From Nocardiopsis coralli (GTDB lineage: Bacteria > Actinomycetota > Actinomycetes > Streptosporangiales > Streptosporangiaceae), in contig NZ_JADBGI010000026.1 of the NCBI RefSeq assembly GCF_014892575.1, positions 35,951-99,950 on the forward strand: DNA of 64,000 nucleotides, read 5' to 3'. This document shows positions 33,160-42,592 of this stretch, piece after piece. The notes beneath the pieces are model-generated. The model was not told the origin of the DNA. It searched no databases and worked only from the letters and a program-made list of their open reading frames with translations. Position 1 is the stretch's first letter; each line of letters starts with the position of its first letter. A program made the position numbers and the translations under genes.

Positions 33160-34182
33160 TCAGCTGTCGGCGGGGCCGGTCCTTCCGCCGGACCACAGCC
33201 GGTCCAGAACCCCTCCCAGGGTCACCAACCCGGTCAGGGACCCGTCGGCGCCGCGCACCAGGCACAGGTGGCTGCGGCTCTCCCGCATCACGCCGACAGC
33301 CGCCGACACCGGGGTCCACTCCTGCAGGGACAGCACCGGACGCATCACCTCACGGGCCGTGGTGCTCGCGTCCCGGCCCAGAACCTGGCGCACGTGCACC
33401 TTGCCCAGGACCCGGCCGGACTCCATGACCACCAGCCGCAGGTGGGTGCTCTCCCGGCACACCCGCACGATCTCGTCCACCCGTGCCTGCGGGCCCACCG
33501 AGGCGATGCGCTCCACCGGTTCGGCCGCCTCGCTCAGCGGCAGCGCGTTGACCTCCAGTGTCGAGGCCAGGCGGTCGCGGCGCCCGGCCTCCAACACCCC
33601 GGCGGCCACCGAGTGGTCGGCCAACTCCCGCACCGCCTCGGGGCCCACCCCGGCGCCCGCGGGGTGGGAGAGGTCGACGCCCACGCGCCGCAGACACCAC
33701 AGGGACAGCGCCTCCAGGGCCACCAGCAGCGGGCGCGTGCACCACAGGAAGGCCCGCATCGGCAGCGCCAGCCACCGCACCGAACGTTCCGGGGCCGAGA
33801 TCGCCCAGGACTTGGGTGCCATCTCGCCCACCACCAGGTGCACGAACGTCACCAGTACCAAAGCCAGGGTGAAGGCCGCCGCGGAGGCCGCCACCGGGGG
33901 CAGTGCGGTCCCGAGCAGCGGTTCCAGGGTGTGGTGCACCGCGGGTTTGGAGACCGCGCCCAACGCCAGGGTGCACAGGGTGATGCCCAGCTGGGCGGCG
34001 GCCACCATCAGCGACAGCTCGTCCAGGGCCCGCACCCCCGCCCGGGCGCCCACCCCCGGGTGCCGCGCCAACCGGTTCCGGCGTGCGGCCACCAGGGAGA
34101 ACTGCGCGGCCACGAAGACCCCGCTCAACGCCACGAACAGCACGGTCAGGGCCAGGGCGACCCACACGTTCATCCCGCTCAC
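33160..34182 (-). CDS. CNNM/HlyC-CorC family membrane protein with CBS domains (short form)
   Basis: This 340-residue protein has a DUF21/CNNM transmembrane domain (VWVALALTVLFVALSGVFVA, AAAQLGITLCTLALGAVSKP, VTFVHLVVGEMAPKSWAISA) followed by a CBS pair (RIASVGPQARVDEIVRVCRE, SHLCLVRGADGSLTGLVTLG). It lacks the C-terminal CorC_HlyC domain of its neighbour. Family members are linked to Mg2+/cobalt efflux. GTG 34182 overlaps the upstream stop by four bases; ATG 34173 is an alternative. It forms one of two paralogous pairs. Confidence 0.87.
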   Translation of the reverse strand: MSGMNVWVALALTVLFVALSGVFVAAQFSLVAARRNRLARHPGVGARAGVRALDELSLMVAAAQLGITLCTLALGAVSKPAVHHTLEPLLGTALPPVAASAAAFTLALVLVTFVHLVVGEMAPKSWAISAPERSVRWLALPMRAFLWCTRPLLVALEALSLWCLRRVGVDLSHPAGAGVGPEAVRELADHSVAAGVLEAGRRDRLASTLEVNALPLSEAAEPVERIASVGPQARVDEIVRVCRESTHLRLVVMESGRVLGKVHVRQVLGRDASTTAREVMRPVLSLQEWTPVSAAVGVMRESRSHLCLVRGADGSLTGLVTLGGVLDRLWSGGRTGPADS

Positions 34183-35534
34183 GCGCCCACCTCCGCACGG
34201 TCGCCGCGGCGCAGCAGCAGCTCGACGGTCCCCGGGACGTGGTGCTCCACCGTCTCGACCACCAGCACCAACTCCGCCGGCGGGCCGTCCCCGGTCCCCT
34301 CCAGTTCCAGACGCACCTGGTCGCCGGCGCGGGGGAGCCGGTGCAGGTGTTGGACGGCCAACCCTCCGACCGTCTCGTGGCGCCCCGGCGGCAGGGCCTG
34401 CCCGAGCAGCCGCTCGGCCTCGTCGATGTGCAGGGAACCGGGCACCCGGTAGGCGCCGTGGAACCCGGGCCGGACCAGGGGAGCGGCGGTGACCGGTTCG
34501 GGGGTGAACTCGTCGGCGATCTCCCCGACCAACTCCTCGGCCAGGTCCTCCAGGGTCAGCACCCCGGCCAGCCCGCCGTACTCGTCGAGCACGCAGGCGA
34601 ACTCCTCGCCGGGCCCGCGCAGGTGCGCCAGGACCTCGGGCAGTTCCAGGGAGGCCGGAACCAGCACCGCGGGCCGGGCGATCTCCTCGGCACGGGTGCT
34701 CCCGGGATCGGGGACCGCGAGCACGTCGCGCAGGCACACCACCCCGGCCACGTCGCCCTCCCGCAGGACCGGGAAGCGCGACCGCGCCCTGGCCATGTGC
34801 GCCACGACCCGTTCCAGGGGCTCGCCGGCCCCCACCGTGTGCACGGCCGCGCGCGGGGTCATGGCGTGCTCGGCGGTGCGTTCGTGGAACTCCAGGGCCC
34901 GCGTGAGCTGGGTGTACAGCTGCGGCGACAGGTCACCGCTGCGGCGCGACTCGGCCAGGATGTGCGACAGGTCGTCGGGCGTGGCCGAGCTGTCCACGTC
35001 CTCCCGGTGTTCGACGCCCACCAGCCGTAGCAACAGCCCCGCCGCACGGTCGAAGAGCCGCACCAGCCACCCGAACAGCACCAGGTACAGGCGGGCCGAC
35101 CACGACAGGGCCCGCGCGACCGGTTCCGGGCGGGCGATGGCCAGGTTCTTGGGCAGCAGCTCGCCGAAGACCATCTGCACCACCGTGGAGAAGGACAGCG
35201 CCAGGGCCGCGCCGACGGCCGGGCCCGCACCCTCGGGCAGGCCCGCCGCGCCCAGGGCCCGGCCCAGCCCCGAGCCGAGCAGGGGCTCGGCGGCGAAACC
35301 CACGACCAGGGTGGTGACGGTGATGCCCAACTGGGCGCCGGAGAGGGTGAAGGAGGTGCGTTCGGTGATACGGGCGACCCGGGTCATGGCACGGTCCCCG
35401 CGGGCGGAACCGGCCCGGACCCGGGAGCGGTCCACGGCGGTGTAACAGAACTGCTGGGCGACGAAGTAGCCGGTGCCCGCGGTGACCACGACGATCACCA
35501 GCACGCCCAGTGCGATGTCCGCGGCGGCGCTCAT
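34179..35534 (-). CDS. CNNM/HlyC-CorC family hemolysin-like protein (long form)
   Basis: This 451-residue protein has the full layout: CNNM membrane domain (LGVLVIVVVTAGTGYFVAQQ, SGAQLGITVTTLVVGFAAEP, VQMVFGELLPKNLAIARPEP), a CBS pair (MTPRAAVHTVGAGEPLERVV, FACVLDEYGGLAGVLTLEDL) and a C-terminal CorC_HlyC transporter-associated domain (GSLHIDEAERLLGQALPPG). The family exports Mg2+ or other divalent ions. It is the upstream member of the second pair, coupled to the short form by GTGA. Confidence 0.9.
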   Translation of the reverse strand: MSAAADIALGVLVIVVVTAGTGYFVAQQFCYTAVDRSRVRAGSARGDRAMTRVARITERTSFTLSGAQLGITVTTLVVGFAAEPLLGSGLGRALGAAGLPEGAGPAVGAALALSFSTVVQMVFGELLPKNLAIARPEPVARALSWSARLYLVLFGWLVRLFDRAAGLLLRLVGVEHREDVDSSATPDDLSHILAESRRSGDLSPQLYTQLTRALEFHERTAEHAMTPRAAVHTVGAGEPLERVVAHMARARSRFPVLREGDVAGVVCLRDVLAVPDPGSTRAEEIARPAVLVPASLELPEVLAHLRGPGEEFACVLDEYGGLAGVLTLEDLAEELVGEIADEFTPEPVTAAPLVRPGFHGAYRVPGSLHIDEAERLLGQALPPGRHETVGGLAVQHLHRLPRAGDQVRLELEGTGDGPPAELVLVVETVEHHVPGTVELLLRRGDRAEVGA

Positions 35535-35769
35535 CGGGCGGCCACCGCCTCACCTGGCGGTGTCGGGACCTTCCGGCCCCTGGGGGATGCGGCCTGCACG
35601 GGGGACTCCTTCGTGGACGGGGGGATCGTGCGTCGAAACGCTACGCCCGCCCCGCGTGCGCCCGCCCGCGCAACAGGACCCGGTGACCGGGACCAACGCA
35701 ACGCGCCGGAGGGGACCAGTGGCGCGTTCTCCCTCCTTCGGTGACGAAGCACCCCCCCGGAACGACACG

Positions 35770-35805
35770 AGGGGCGCAGGGAACCCGCGGGCTCCCTGCG
35801 CCCCT
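35770..35805 (-). terminator. Terminator between the two CNNM gene pairs
   Basis: A perfect 13-bp stem (arm AGGGGCGCAGGGA, 35770-35782 with 35793-35805) with a 10-base loop lies 25 bases after the stop of the gene at 35830. The rest of 35535-35829 holds the promoter of the next pair and no gene. Confidence 0.8.
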
Positions 35806-35829
35806 GACCGGAACGGCGGTGCTCCTACC

Positions 35830-36846
35830 TCAGGCCGCCGTCTCCAACAGCAGCAGGCGGTCGAGGATGTCCTGGAGGGTGACCAGGCCGATCAGTTCGC
35901 CCTCCCGCTCCACCAACGACAGGTGGCTGCGGCTGTCGCGCATGATGCCCATCGCCGCGTACATCGGCGTGGACGCCGGCAGCGTCAGCACCGGGCGCAT
36001 CAGGTCCGCGGCCGTGGTGCCGGCCGGGCTCGTCAGCGCCTCGCGCACGTGCAGGACCCCCACCGGGACGTCCTCGTCCGGTTCGGCCACCACCAGGCGC
36101 AGGTGGGTGGACTCGCGGGAGACCTGTTTGATGCGCTCCACGTCGTCGTCGGGGTGCACCCACGCGATCTCCTCGCGCGGGGTGAGCGTCTCGTCCAGCG
36201 GGCGGGAGTTGACCTCCAGCGCCGTGGCCAGCTGGTCGCGGCGTTCCGGGTCCAACGCACCGGCCTTTGCCGAATGGTCCACCAGCTCGCGCACGTCCTC
36301 CGGGTTGTGGCCGCTGGAGAGCTCGTCGACCGCCTGGACCCCGAACCGGTGCAGCACCCAGTTGGCCATGCCGTTGAGCATCAGCAGGGCCGGACGGGTC
36401 ACCCACATGAAGGCCCGCATCGGGATCGCCAGCAGCGTCGCCGACTTCTCCGGGTGCGAGATCGCCCAGGACTTGGGCGCCATCTCACCCACGACCAGGT
36501 GCAGGAACGTCACGATGATCAGCGAGAACGTGAACGAGAGCACGTACCCGACCGCACCCGGCAGCGAGCCGAAGAGCGGTTCCAGCATCTGGTGGAAGGC
36601 CGGCTTGGAGACCGCACCCAGGGCCAGCGTGGCCAGGGTGATGCCGAGCTGGGACCCGGCCAGCAGCAGCGACAGGTCCCGGGCGCTCTTGAGCGCCGCC
36701 CGGGCCGAGGCGCTGGTGTGCGCGGCCTGCTCCAACCGGTAACGGCGGGCCGCGACCAGGGCGAACTCGATCGCCACGAAGAAGCCGCTCAACGCGATGA
36801 ACACGACGGTCAGCGCCATCGCCAACCACAGATTCATGTCACTCAC
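35830..36846 (-). CDS. CNNM/HlyC-CorC family membrane protein with CBS domains (short form, paralogue)
   Basis: This 338-residue protein is a close paralogue of the 33160 gene: LWLAMALTVVFIALSGFFVA, GSQLGITLATLALGAVSKPA, FLHLVVGEMAPKSWAISHPE and CBS segments such as SHLSLVEREGELIGLVTLQD. It also lacks the CorC_HlyC domain. GTG 36846 overlaps the upstream stop at 36843. Order and coupling are the same as in the other pair, indicating a duplication of the two-gene unit. Confidence 0.88.
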   Translation of the reverse strand: MSDMNLWLAMALTVVFIALSGFFVAIEFALVAARRYRLEQAAHTSASARAALKSARDLSLLLAGSQLGITLATLALGAVSKPAFHQMLEPLFGSLPGAVGYVLSFTFSLIIVTFLHLVVGEMAPKSWAISHPEKSATLLAIPMRAFMWVTRPALLMLNGMANWVLHRFGVQAVDELSSGHNPEDVRELVDHSAKAGALDPERRDQLATALEVNSRPLDETLTPREEIAWVHPDDDVERIKQVSRESTHLRLVVAEPDEDVPVGVLHVREALTSPAGTTAADLMRPVLTLPASTPMYAAMGIMRDSRSHLSLVEREGELIGLVTLQDILDRLLLLETAA

Positions 36847-38222
36847 GTGCGCACCTCCTGGGAGCCGCTCTCGATCTCGTGCAACCGCAGTTCCACCGTG
36901 TGGGGCACGTGGCGCTGGACGGTGTTGACCACCATCGTCAGAGCCATGTCCGGGTCGCCGTCGTGGGCACTGGCCGGACGCGGCAGCGCCAGGTCGACGC
37001 TGTCACCCGGGTGGGGCAGGCGGTGCAGCTCGTGGATGACCAGCCCGCCGACGGTCTCGTAGTCGCCCCCGGGCAGGTCGTGCCCGATGAGGCGCTCGAC
37101 CTCGTCGATGTGCAGCGCCCCGGGGATGAGGTAGCTGCCCTCCCCGTCCAAGGACGCGGGGGACTCCTCCTCCGGGGTGTGCTCGTCGGCGATCTCCCCG
37201 ACCAGTTCCTCGGCCAGGTCCTCGGTGGTCACGACCCCGGCCAGGCCGCCGTACTCGTCCACGACACACGCGAACTCGTCGCCGGCCTCGCGCAGGTGCG
37301 CCAGGACCGAGGGAAGCGGGAGCGAGGCCGGGACCATGACGGTCTCGCGGGCCACCTCCCTGACCTCGACGCCCGACAGGTCGCGTTCACCCAGGGCCAG
37401 GACGTCGCGCAGGCAGATCACGCCCACGATGTCGTCGACGCCCTCGCCCAGGACCGGGAAACGCGAGTGGTCGGAGGCCATGAGCTCCACGACGCGGCTG
37501 ACGGGTTCGCCGTCCTCGACCGTGGTGACCTCCGGGCGCGGGATCATGGCGTGCCCGGCGGTGCGCTCGTGGAAGTCCAGCGTGCGGTCCAGCAGGGTGG
37601 ACAGCTCCGCGGGAAGGTCGCCGCTCTGGCGGGACTCGGCGATGATGCTCTCCAGGTCGCGCGGGGTCGCCGCGTGCTGGACGTCCTCGACCGGTGTGAT
37701 GCCCACCAGCTTGAGCAGGCGGATCGAGGCCTGGTCGAACAGCCAGATGACGGGCCCGAAGATCTTCAGGTAGATCTGCGTGGACAGCGACAGCCAGCGC
37801 GCGACCGGTTCGGGCCGGGCGATGGCCAGGTTCTTGGCGAAGAGCTCGCCGAAGACCATCTGCACGACGGTGGAGAACAGCATGGCCAGGGCGATACCGA
37901 TCGCCAGACCGGTGCCGGTGGGGACCCCGGCCAGGCCGAGGAGCTCTGCCAGACCGTCACCGATCAGCGGTTCGGCCACGTAACCGACCAGCAGGGTGGT
38001 GACGGTGATGCCCAGCTGGGCACCGGAGAGCATGAAGGAGGTGCGGTTGGTGATGCCCAGTACCCGTTGGGCGCCGTGGTCACCGGCCGTGGCGCGGGCG
38101 CGGACGCGCGAGCGGTCCACGGCCACGTATCCGAACTCCTGAGCGACGAAGTAGCCGGTCAGGACGGTGATCAGGAAGACCACCAGGGCGCCGAAGGCGA
38201 TACCGAGGACGGTGCTCATCAT
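36843..38222 (-). CDS. CNNM/HlyC-CorC family hemolysin-like protein (long form, paralogue)
   Basis: This 459-residue protein parallels the 34179 gene: IAFGALVVFLITVLTGYFVA, SGAQLGITVTTLLVGYVAEP, VQMVFGELFAKNLAIARPEP, CBS segments (EFACVVDEYGGLAGVVTTED) and the CorC_HlyC end (GALHIDEVERLIGHDLPGG). The start is ATG 38222 or the adjacent ATG 38219; neither has a clear ribosome site. It is the first gene of its pair. Mg2+ or Co2+ efflux is the family role. Confidence 0.9.
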   Translation of the reverse strand: MMSTVLGIAFGALVVFLITVLTGYFVAQEFGYVAVDRSRVRARATAGDHGAQRVLGITNRTSFMLSGAQLGITVTTLLVGYVAEPLIGDGLAELLGLAGVPTGTGLAIGIALAMLFSTVVQMVFGELFAKNLAIARPEPVARWLSLSTQIYLKIFGPVIWLFDQASIRLLKLVGITPVEDVQHAATPRDLESIIAESRQSGDLPAELSTLLDRTLDFHERTAGHAMIPRPEVTTVEDGEPVSRVVELMASDHSRFPVLGEGVDDIVGVICLRDVLALGERDLSGVEVREVARETVMVPASLPLPSVLAHLREAGDEFACVVDEYGGLAGVVTTEDLAEELVGEIADEHTPEEESPASLDGEGSYLIPGALHIDEVERLIGHDLPGGDYETVGGLVIHELHRLPHPGDSVDLALPRPASAHDGDPDMALTMVVNTVQRHVPHTVELRLHEIESGSQEVRT

Positions 38223-38464
38223 CGGGCACGCACCGCCATGCGGGGGAGGACCCCGGGTCGGACGGGGTCAGGCGAACGGTACGCACCCTTCCAAGAAGGG
38301 GGTTCGTCGGAGTCTGGGTCGCAGCATCCCGCGGGGATGCTGCCGGTACTTCGGGACGGGTCCACTGTTCCTCTCTCTGCGCTGTCGCGCGTTGGGTGTG
38401 TGACTGGAGTGGTCCAGGTGAAGTCAATGACGTCGGGGGCGGGCGGAAAGTTCCCGCGCCCGGC

Positions 38465-39127
38465 TCAGGCGCCGACGGGGGCGTCGGCCTCGTCGCCGAA
38501 GCCGGCCCACTCGCGGCGGCGGATCTCGGCGAGGGCGATCGCGGTGGCCACGGCCACGTTGAGCGATCCGACCCGGCCGATCTGCGGAATGTAGGTGATG
38601 GCGTCGGCCCCCGACAACAGGGCGGGGGAGCAGCCGTGGTCCTCGGCGCCCACCGCCAGGCACACGTCGCCCTCGAGCGGGGCCGCGTGCAGGGGTACGG
38701 CGTTCTTGGCCAGCTCCAGGGCCACGACCTTGTAGCCGTCGGCGCGCGCGGCCTCGATGGCCTGCCCCGTGGTGGACAGGCGGGTGTGCTCGACCTTGGC
38801 GGCGGTTCCGAGCGCGGTCTTGCCGACCTTGGGGTCCTCGGGGTCAGCGCTGTTGCCGCTCAGCCAGAGGTGGTCCACGCCCAGGGTGGCGCAGGTACGC
38901 AGGATGGAGCCCAGGTTGTAGGGCTGGGTGACGGACTCGACCAGAAGGGCGAGTCGCCCCTCGGTGCGCCTGCGCCACTGGCGGTTCAGGCGTTTGACGT
39001 CCGTGGGGCGCAACTGCGAGCTCAACGCTTCCTCGATGGTTCGGGTAGCCGGAGGGACCGGCGACGAAAGTGTGCGGAACAGATTACCGGCCGGGCGCCT
39101 GACGTGCACGTATGATGCCGGACACAT
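38465..39127 (-). CDS. SpoU/TrmH-family RNA 2'-O-methyltransferase
   Basis: This protein of about 220 residues has the SPOUT knot motifs: LALLVESVTQPYNLGSILRT (motif 1), KVVALELAKNAVPLHA with DVCLAVGAEDHGCSP (motif 2) and GRVGSLNVAVATAIALAEIR (motif 3). It transfers a methyl group from SAM to a ribose in tRNA or rRNA; the target cannot be told. The start is unclear: ATG 39127 gives the longest plausible frame, GTG 39109 is possible, and the conserved part begins near TDVKRLNRQWRRR. It lies 13 bases after another methyltransferase gene on the same strand. Confidence 0.85.
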   Translation of the reverse strand: MCPASYVHVRRPAGNLFRTLSSPVPPATRTIEEALSSQLRPTDVKRLNRQWRRRTEGRLALLVESVTQPYNLGSILRTCATLGVDHLWLSGNSADPEDPKVGKTALGTAAKVEHTRLSTTGQAIEAARADGYKVVALELAKNAVPLHAAPLEGDVCLAVGAEDHGCSPALLSGADAITYIPQIGRVGSLNVAVATAIALAEIRRREWAGFGDEADAPVGA

Positions 39128-39140
39128 CGGGCGGGACCGG

Positions 39141-39800
39141 TCAGGACGGGCTGTGGCGGACAGCCAGGACACGGAAGCCCGCCCGCGAGGCGGTGCGCTC
39201 GACGTGCCACCCCTGGCCGGTGAGCCACTTGTGCAGGGAGTCCGCGCCCAGGTGGCGCTGGACGACCAGGTGTGCGGTGCCCTCCGTGGACAGCCGGCCC
39301 AGCCAGGTGCGCAGCATCCCGTGCAGCACGGCCTTGCCCACGCGGATGGGCGGGTTGGACCAGAGGGCGTCGAAGGGGCCCTGCAGGTCCTCCGCGGCGG
39401 GTCCGGCAACCGCCTCGGGCAGCGGCCCCTGCTCGACGGCGAGCCCGGCCTCGGGTGCCACGACGGCGAAACGGGCACCGAGCCCGAGCTCCGCTGCGTT
39501 GCGCCGGGCCAGTGCGACCGCGCGGGCGTTGACGTCCACTCCGAGGACGGTGGCCTTCGGGGCCCGGGAGGCCATGGTCAGGGCAATGGGACCGTAACCG
39601 CAGCCCAGGTCGAGCAGGCGCCCGTGCTCGGGCGGGGCCGGCACGCTCTCCAACAGCACGCGGGTGCCCAGATCGACCTTGTCGGGGGAGAAGACCCCGC
39701 GGTCGGTGTGCAGACGCAGGTGCACATCGGGCAGAACCAGGTCGGCGGTCGAGGGCCGGCTGGTGCTGTCGGGGTCGGGGTCGAAGTAGTGCTGGGCCAC
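39141..39800 (-). CDS. Class I SAM-dependent methyltransferase, RsmC-like
   Basis: This 219-residue enzyme has an RsmC-type small methyltransferase domain: GVFSPDKVDLGTRVLLESV, motif I GRLLDLGCGYGPIALTMA, motif II VLGVDVNARAVALARRNA, and the catalytic FDALWSNPPIRVGKAVLHG with the NPP(I) motif of base N-methyltransferases. It likely methylates guanine N2 in 16S rRNA. GTG 39800 lies six bases after TAGCGT, so the transcript is probably leaderless and may include the TrmH gene downstream. Confidence 0.87.
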   Translation of the reverse strand: MAQHYFDPDPDSTSRPSTADLVLPDVHLRLHTDRGVFSPDKVDLGTRVLLESVPAPPEHGRLLDLGCGYGPIALTMASRAPKATVLGVDVNARAVALARRNAAELGLGARFAVVAPEAGLAVEQGPLPEAVAGPAAEDLQGPFDALWSNPPIRVGKAVLHGMLRTWLGRLSTEGTAHLVVQRHLGADSLHKWLTGQGWHVERTASRAGFRVLAVRHSPS

Positions 39801-39949
39801 GCCGTGACGCTACCAGGCCCGGGAAGCGGCCCACCCCTGCAAAAACCTCACAGCGGTGCGGAAACGAACCGCCAACAACGGTGGAATGTCCACGATCCGG
39901 AGGAAGATGGATGTAGGAGAAGTCCGCAACGCGGGAGGGGACCGATGCC

Positions 39950-40228
39950 ATGCAGACGATGAAGCGCTGGGACGTCGACGTGGTCGTCGCCGAGGAGAAC
40001 GAGGGCGACAACGCACGCACTTGGGCCGAGGTCGGCCTCATCGCCGACGACGGCACCGCACTGCGCGGGCACGGGATGGCACGCAAGCACCCGTACGACG
40101 GCGACGTCCCCGAGATCGGCGAGGAACTGGCCGTCTCACGCGCCCTGTCGGACCTGTCACGCCAACTCCGGCAGGTCGCGGCCGAGGACATCAACGACAA
40201 CACCGGTAACCCCTGGCGCCCCACCTGA
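39950..40228 (+). CDS. DUF1876 domain-containing protein
   Basis: This 92-residue protein belongs to a small actinobacterial family: MKRWDVDVVVAEENEGDNAR, GHGMARKHPYDGDVPEIGEE, and LAVSRALSDLSRQLRQVAAE. Members are often annotated as dsRBD-like or stress-induced proteins of unknown role. ATG 39950 follows GGAGGGGACC; ATG 39959 is an alternative. It stands alone between two divergent or separate units and is followed by a strong terminator. Confidence 0.85.
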   Translation: MQTMKRWDVDVVVAEENEGDNARTWAEVGLIADDGTALRGHGMARKHPYDGDVPEIGEELAVSRALSDLSRQLRQVAAEDINDNTGNPWRPT

Positions 40229-40253
40229 GCGCCTCGGACCCGCACACCGCACC

Positions 40254-40292
40254 GGAGGGTGCCCCGCCGCAGGCCTGGGCGGGGCACCCTCC
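40254..40292 (+). terminator. Terminator after DUF1876 gene
   Basis: A perfect 15-bp stem (arm GGAGGGTGCCCCGCC, 40254-40268 with 40278-40292) and 9-base loop lies 26 bases after the stop. From there to the permease start at 40524 I see only promoter DNA. Confidence 0.85.
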
Positions 40293-40523
40293 GATCGCGC
40301 CCGCGACCTGCACCGGTCCCGCCCGGCCCGGCCGAACGGGACCGCCACGGTGCGGTGGCCGCATCCTCCGGTCACCGGCATCGGGCACACTCGGAGGACG
40401 GACCCGTCACTCCCATCCACGGGCACGAGGCACCGCACAGACCCTGACCGGCCCGGCCGGTGAGGGCGAGGGCCCGGTGCCGCCCCGGACGCACACCGGG
40501 GTTGACCACACAAGGAGACCCCG

Positions 40524-41795
40524 TTGACCACCTCTTCCGGACCGCAGGCCAGACCGCACCGGAGCCTGGGCACCATCGACGCCGCCGCCATCGGTGCGGG
40601 CGCGATGCTCGGTGCCGGGGTGTTCTCGGTGTTCGCGCCCGCCGCCGTCGGCGCGGGCGCCTGGCTCCCGGTGGCCATCGCCATCGCCGGGTTCGTCGCC
40701 TACTGCAACGCCGTCTCCTCGGCACGGCTGGCCGCGCGCCACCCCGAGTGGGGCGGCGCCTACGTGTACGGGACCGAGCGCCTGGGCGAACTGTGGGGCT
40801 TCCTGGCCGGATGGGCGTTCGTGGTGGGCAAGATCGCCTCCTGCGCCGCCATGGCCCTGACCTTCGCGCACTACGCGCTGCCCGGCTGGGAGAGACCCGC
40901 CGCCGTGGCCGCTGTCGTGGTGATGGTCGCACTCAACTTCCGCGGCATCAGACGTTCCACGTTCGTGGTCAAGGTCCTGGTGCTGCTGGTGCTGGGCGTG
41001 CTGGCGGTGTCCGTGGTCGCCATGCTCATGAGCGGGCGCCTGGCCGCGGTGGCCGAGGTCGACGGGCTGGGTCCCTGGCCCGGTTCCTTCGGGCTCCTGG
41101 GTTCGGCCGCGCTCATCTTCTTCGCCTTCGCCGGGTACGCCCGTGTGGCGACCCTGGGCGCCGAGGTGCGCGAACCCCGCACCACCATCCCCCGTGCGAT
41201 CAACCTGTCGCTGGCCACCGTGCTGGTGGTCTACATGGTCGTGGGCACGGGGCTGCTCATCGTCCTGGGGCGCGAACGCCTCATCACCAGCGAGGCGCCG
41301 CTGGTCGACGCCGTACTGGTCTCCGGCCAGCCCGCGCTGGTGCCGGTGATGGTCGCCGGCGCGGCCGTGGCCAGCCTGGGTGCGCTGCTCTCGCTGCTGC
41401 TGGGGATCTCGCGCACGACCGCCGCCATGGCCTCGGACGGGCACCTGCCCCGCAGGCTCGGCATCGTGCACGAGCGCTCCGGGGTGCCCCACCGTGCCGA
41501 GACCGCGGTGGGCGCCGTGGTCATCGTGCTGATCCTGTTCGGCGACCTGACATCGGCCATCGCCTTCTCCGCCTTCGGCGTGCTGGTCTACTACACGATC
41601 ACCAACGCCTCGGCGCTGCGCCTGGGCCCGGACGAGAACCGCCCGCCCCTGGTGGCTCCCCTGGGCGGGCTCGTCGGCTGTGTGGTGCTCGTGTGCAGCC
41701 TTCCCCTGCCCGTGATCGGGCTGGGTGTGCTGGTCCTGGGCGCGGGCGCCGGGCTGTGGTGGGTGCGCGACCGCATGTCCCACCGCCCGGGCTGA
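40524..41795 (+). CDS. APC-superfamily amino acid permease
   Basis: This 423-residue protein has about twelve hydrophobic segments and the APC signature in the first helix, IGAGAMLGAGVFSVFAPAAV, plus FFAFAGYARVATLGAEVREP and RTTIPRAINLSLATVLVVYM in helix 6-7. TTG 40524 is the start because AAGGAG lies eight bases before it and the second residue run MTTSSGP begins there. It imports an amino acid or amine by cation symport or exchange; substrate unknown. It converges on the NUDIX gene. Confidence 0.88.
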   Translation: MTTSSGPQARPHRSLGTIDAAAIGAGAMLGAGVFSVFAPAAVGAGAWLPVAIAIAGFVAYCNAVSSARLAARHPEWGGAYVYGTERLGELWGFLAGWAFVVGKIASCAAMALTFAHYALPGWERPAAVAAVVVMVALNFRGIRRSTFVVKVLVLLVLGVLAVSVVAMLMSGRLAAVAEVDGLGPWPGSFGLLGSAALIFFAFAGYARVATLGAEVREPRTTIPRAINLSLATVLVVYMVVGTGLLIVLGRERLITSEAPLVDAVLVSGQPALVPVMVAGAAVASLGALLSLLLGISRTTAAMASDGHLPRRLGIVHERSGVPHRAETAVGAVVIVLILFGDLTSAIAFSAFGVLVYYTITNASALRLGPDENRPPLVAPLGGLVGCVVLVCSLPLPVIGLGVLVLGAGAGLWWVRDRMSHRPG

Positions 41796-41816
41796 GGGGC
41801 GACCGCGCCCCGGGTT

Positions 41817-42560
41817 TCAGGGGCGGTGGCCGACCAGGAACTCCAGCCCGCGGCGCGCGGTGGTGGACAGGCGCAGATCCGAGAGCTCCTCGGGCGTGAA
41901 CCAGCCGCACTCGCACGTCGAACCACCGCTCTCCAACACCTGTGCCGGCCCGGGCTCGGGCACGAACACGTGCGAGAACACCCAGACGGAGTAGATGTCG
42001 GTGCCGCTCTGCACGGCCCTGCGGTGGCTGGTCACGGTGATGAGCTCGCCGACCACGCCGTGCTGGCCGGTCTCCTCCAGCACCTCGCGGCGCAGGGCGG
42101 AACGGGAGTCCTCGCCGTCGTCGACCCCGCCGCCGGGCAGGTGCCAGGTTCCGGCGCCCGGGAACCCCTCGGAGATCCGGCTGAGCATGATGCGCCCGGC
42201 CGCGTCGGTGACGATGCCGTAGGAGGCGAACCGGCGCAGGCGCGGTCGTTCGGCCTCCTCGCCCGTGATCTCCTCCTCGGCCTCCAGGTCGGCGGGGCCG
42301 GGGGCCAGGGCCGCGGAGCCGGCCAGCTGTGCCCAGCTGTGGCGGTGTGCGGGCTCGGCGAAGACCACCCGGTCGATGTGCAGACGCCGACCGCCGGGAC
42401 GCGGCACCAGTTCGGTGATCACGTCCACGGCGGTCAGCGGTGCCTCGGGCGCCAGACCGTTGCTCTCGCGCAGCAGCACGGCCGGGTCCTGGCCGAACAG
42501 CACACGCTCTCCGCGGAGCTCGGGCCCGTGCGCGCCCGCGGTGATCAGGTGCGCGGTCAC
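41817..42560 (-). CDS. NUDIX hydrolase
   Basis: This 247-residue protein has a C-terminal NUDIX domain with the complete box GGGVDDGEDSRSALRREVLE followed by ETGQHG (GX5EX7REVXEEXG pattern) near residues 145-170. The N-terminal ~110 residues are an extra domain of unknown role (DVITELVPRPGGRRLHIDRV). GTG 42560 is preferred for GGGAGGGG upstream; GTG 42596, which overlaps the HAD stop by four bases, would add twelve residues. It hydrolyses a nucleoside diphosphate linked to another group; substrate unknown. Confidence 0.85.
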   Translation of the reverse strand: MTAHLITAGAHGPELRGERVLFGQDPAVLLRESNGLAPEAPLTAVDVITELVPRPGGRRLHIDRVVFAEPAHRHSWAQLAGSAALAPGPADLEAEEEITGEEAERPRLRRFASYGIVTDAAGRIMLSRISEGFPGAGTWHLPGGGVDDGEDSRSALRREVLEETGQHGVVGELITVTSHRRAVQSGTDIYSVWVFSHVFVPEPGPAQVLESGGSTCECGWFTPEELSDLRLSTTARRGLEFLVGHRP

Positions 42561-42592
42561 GCGCCGCGTCGTCCCCTCCCGGGGGTCGGGCC

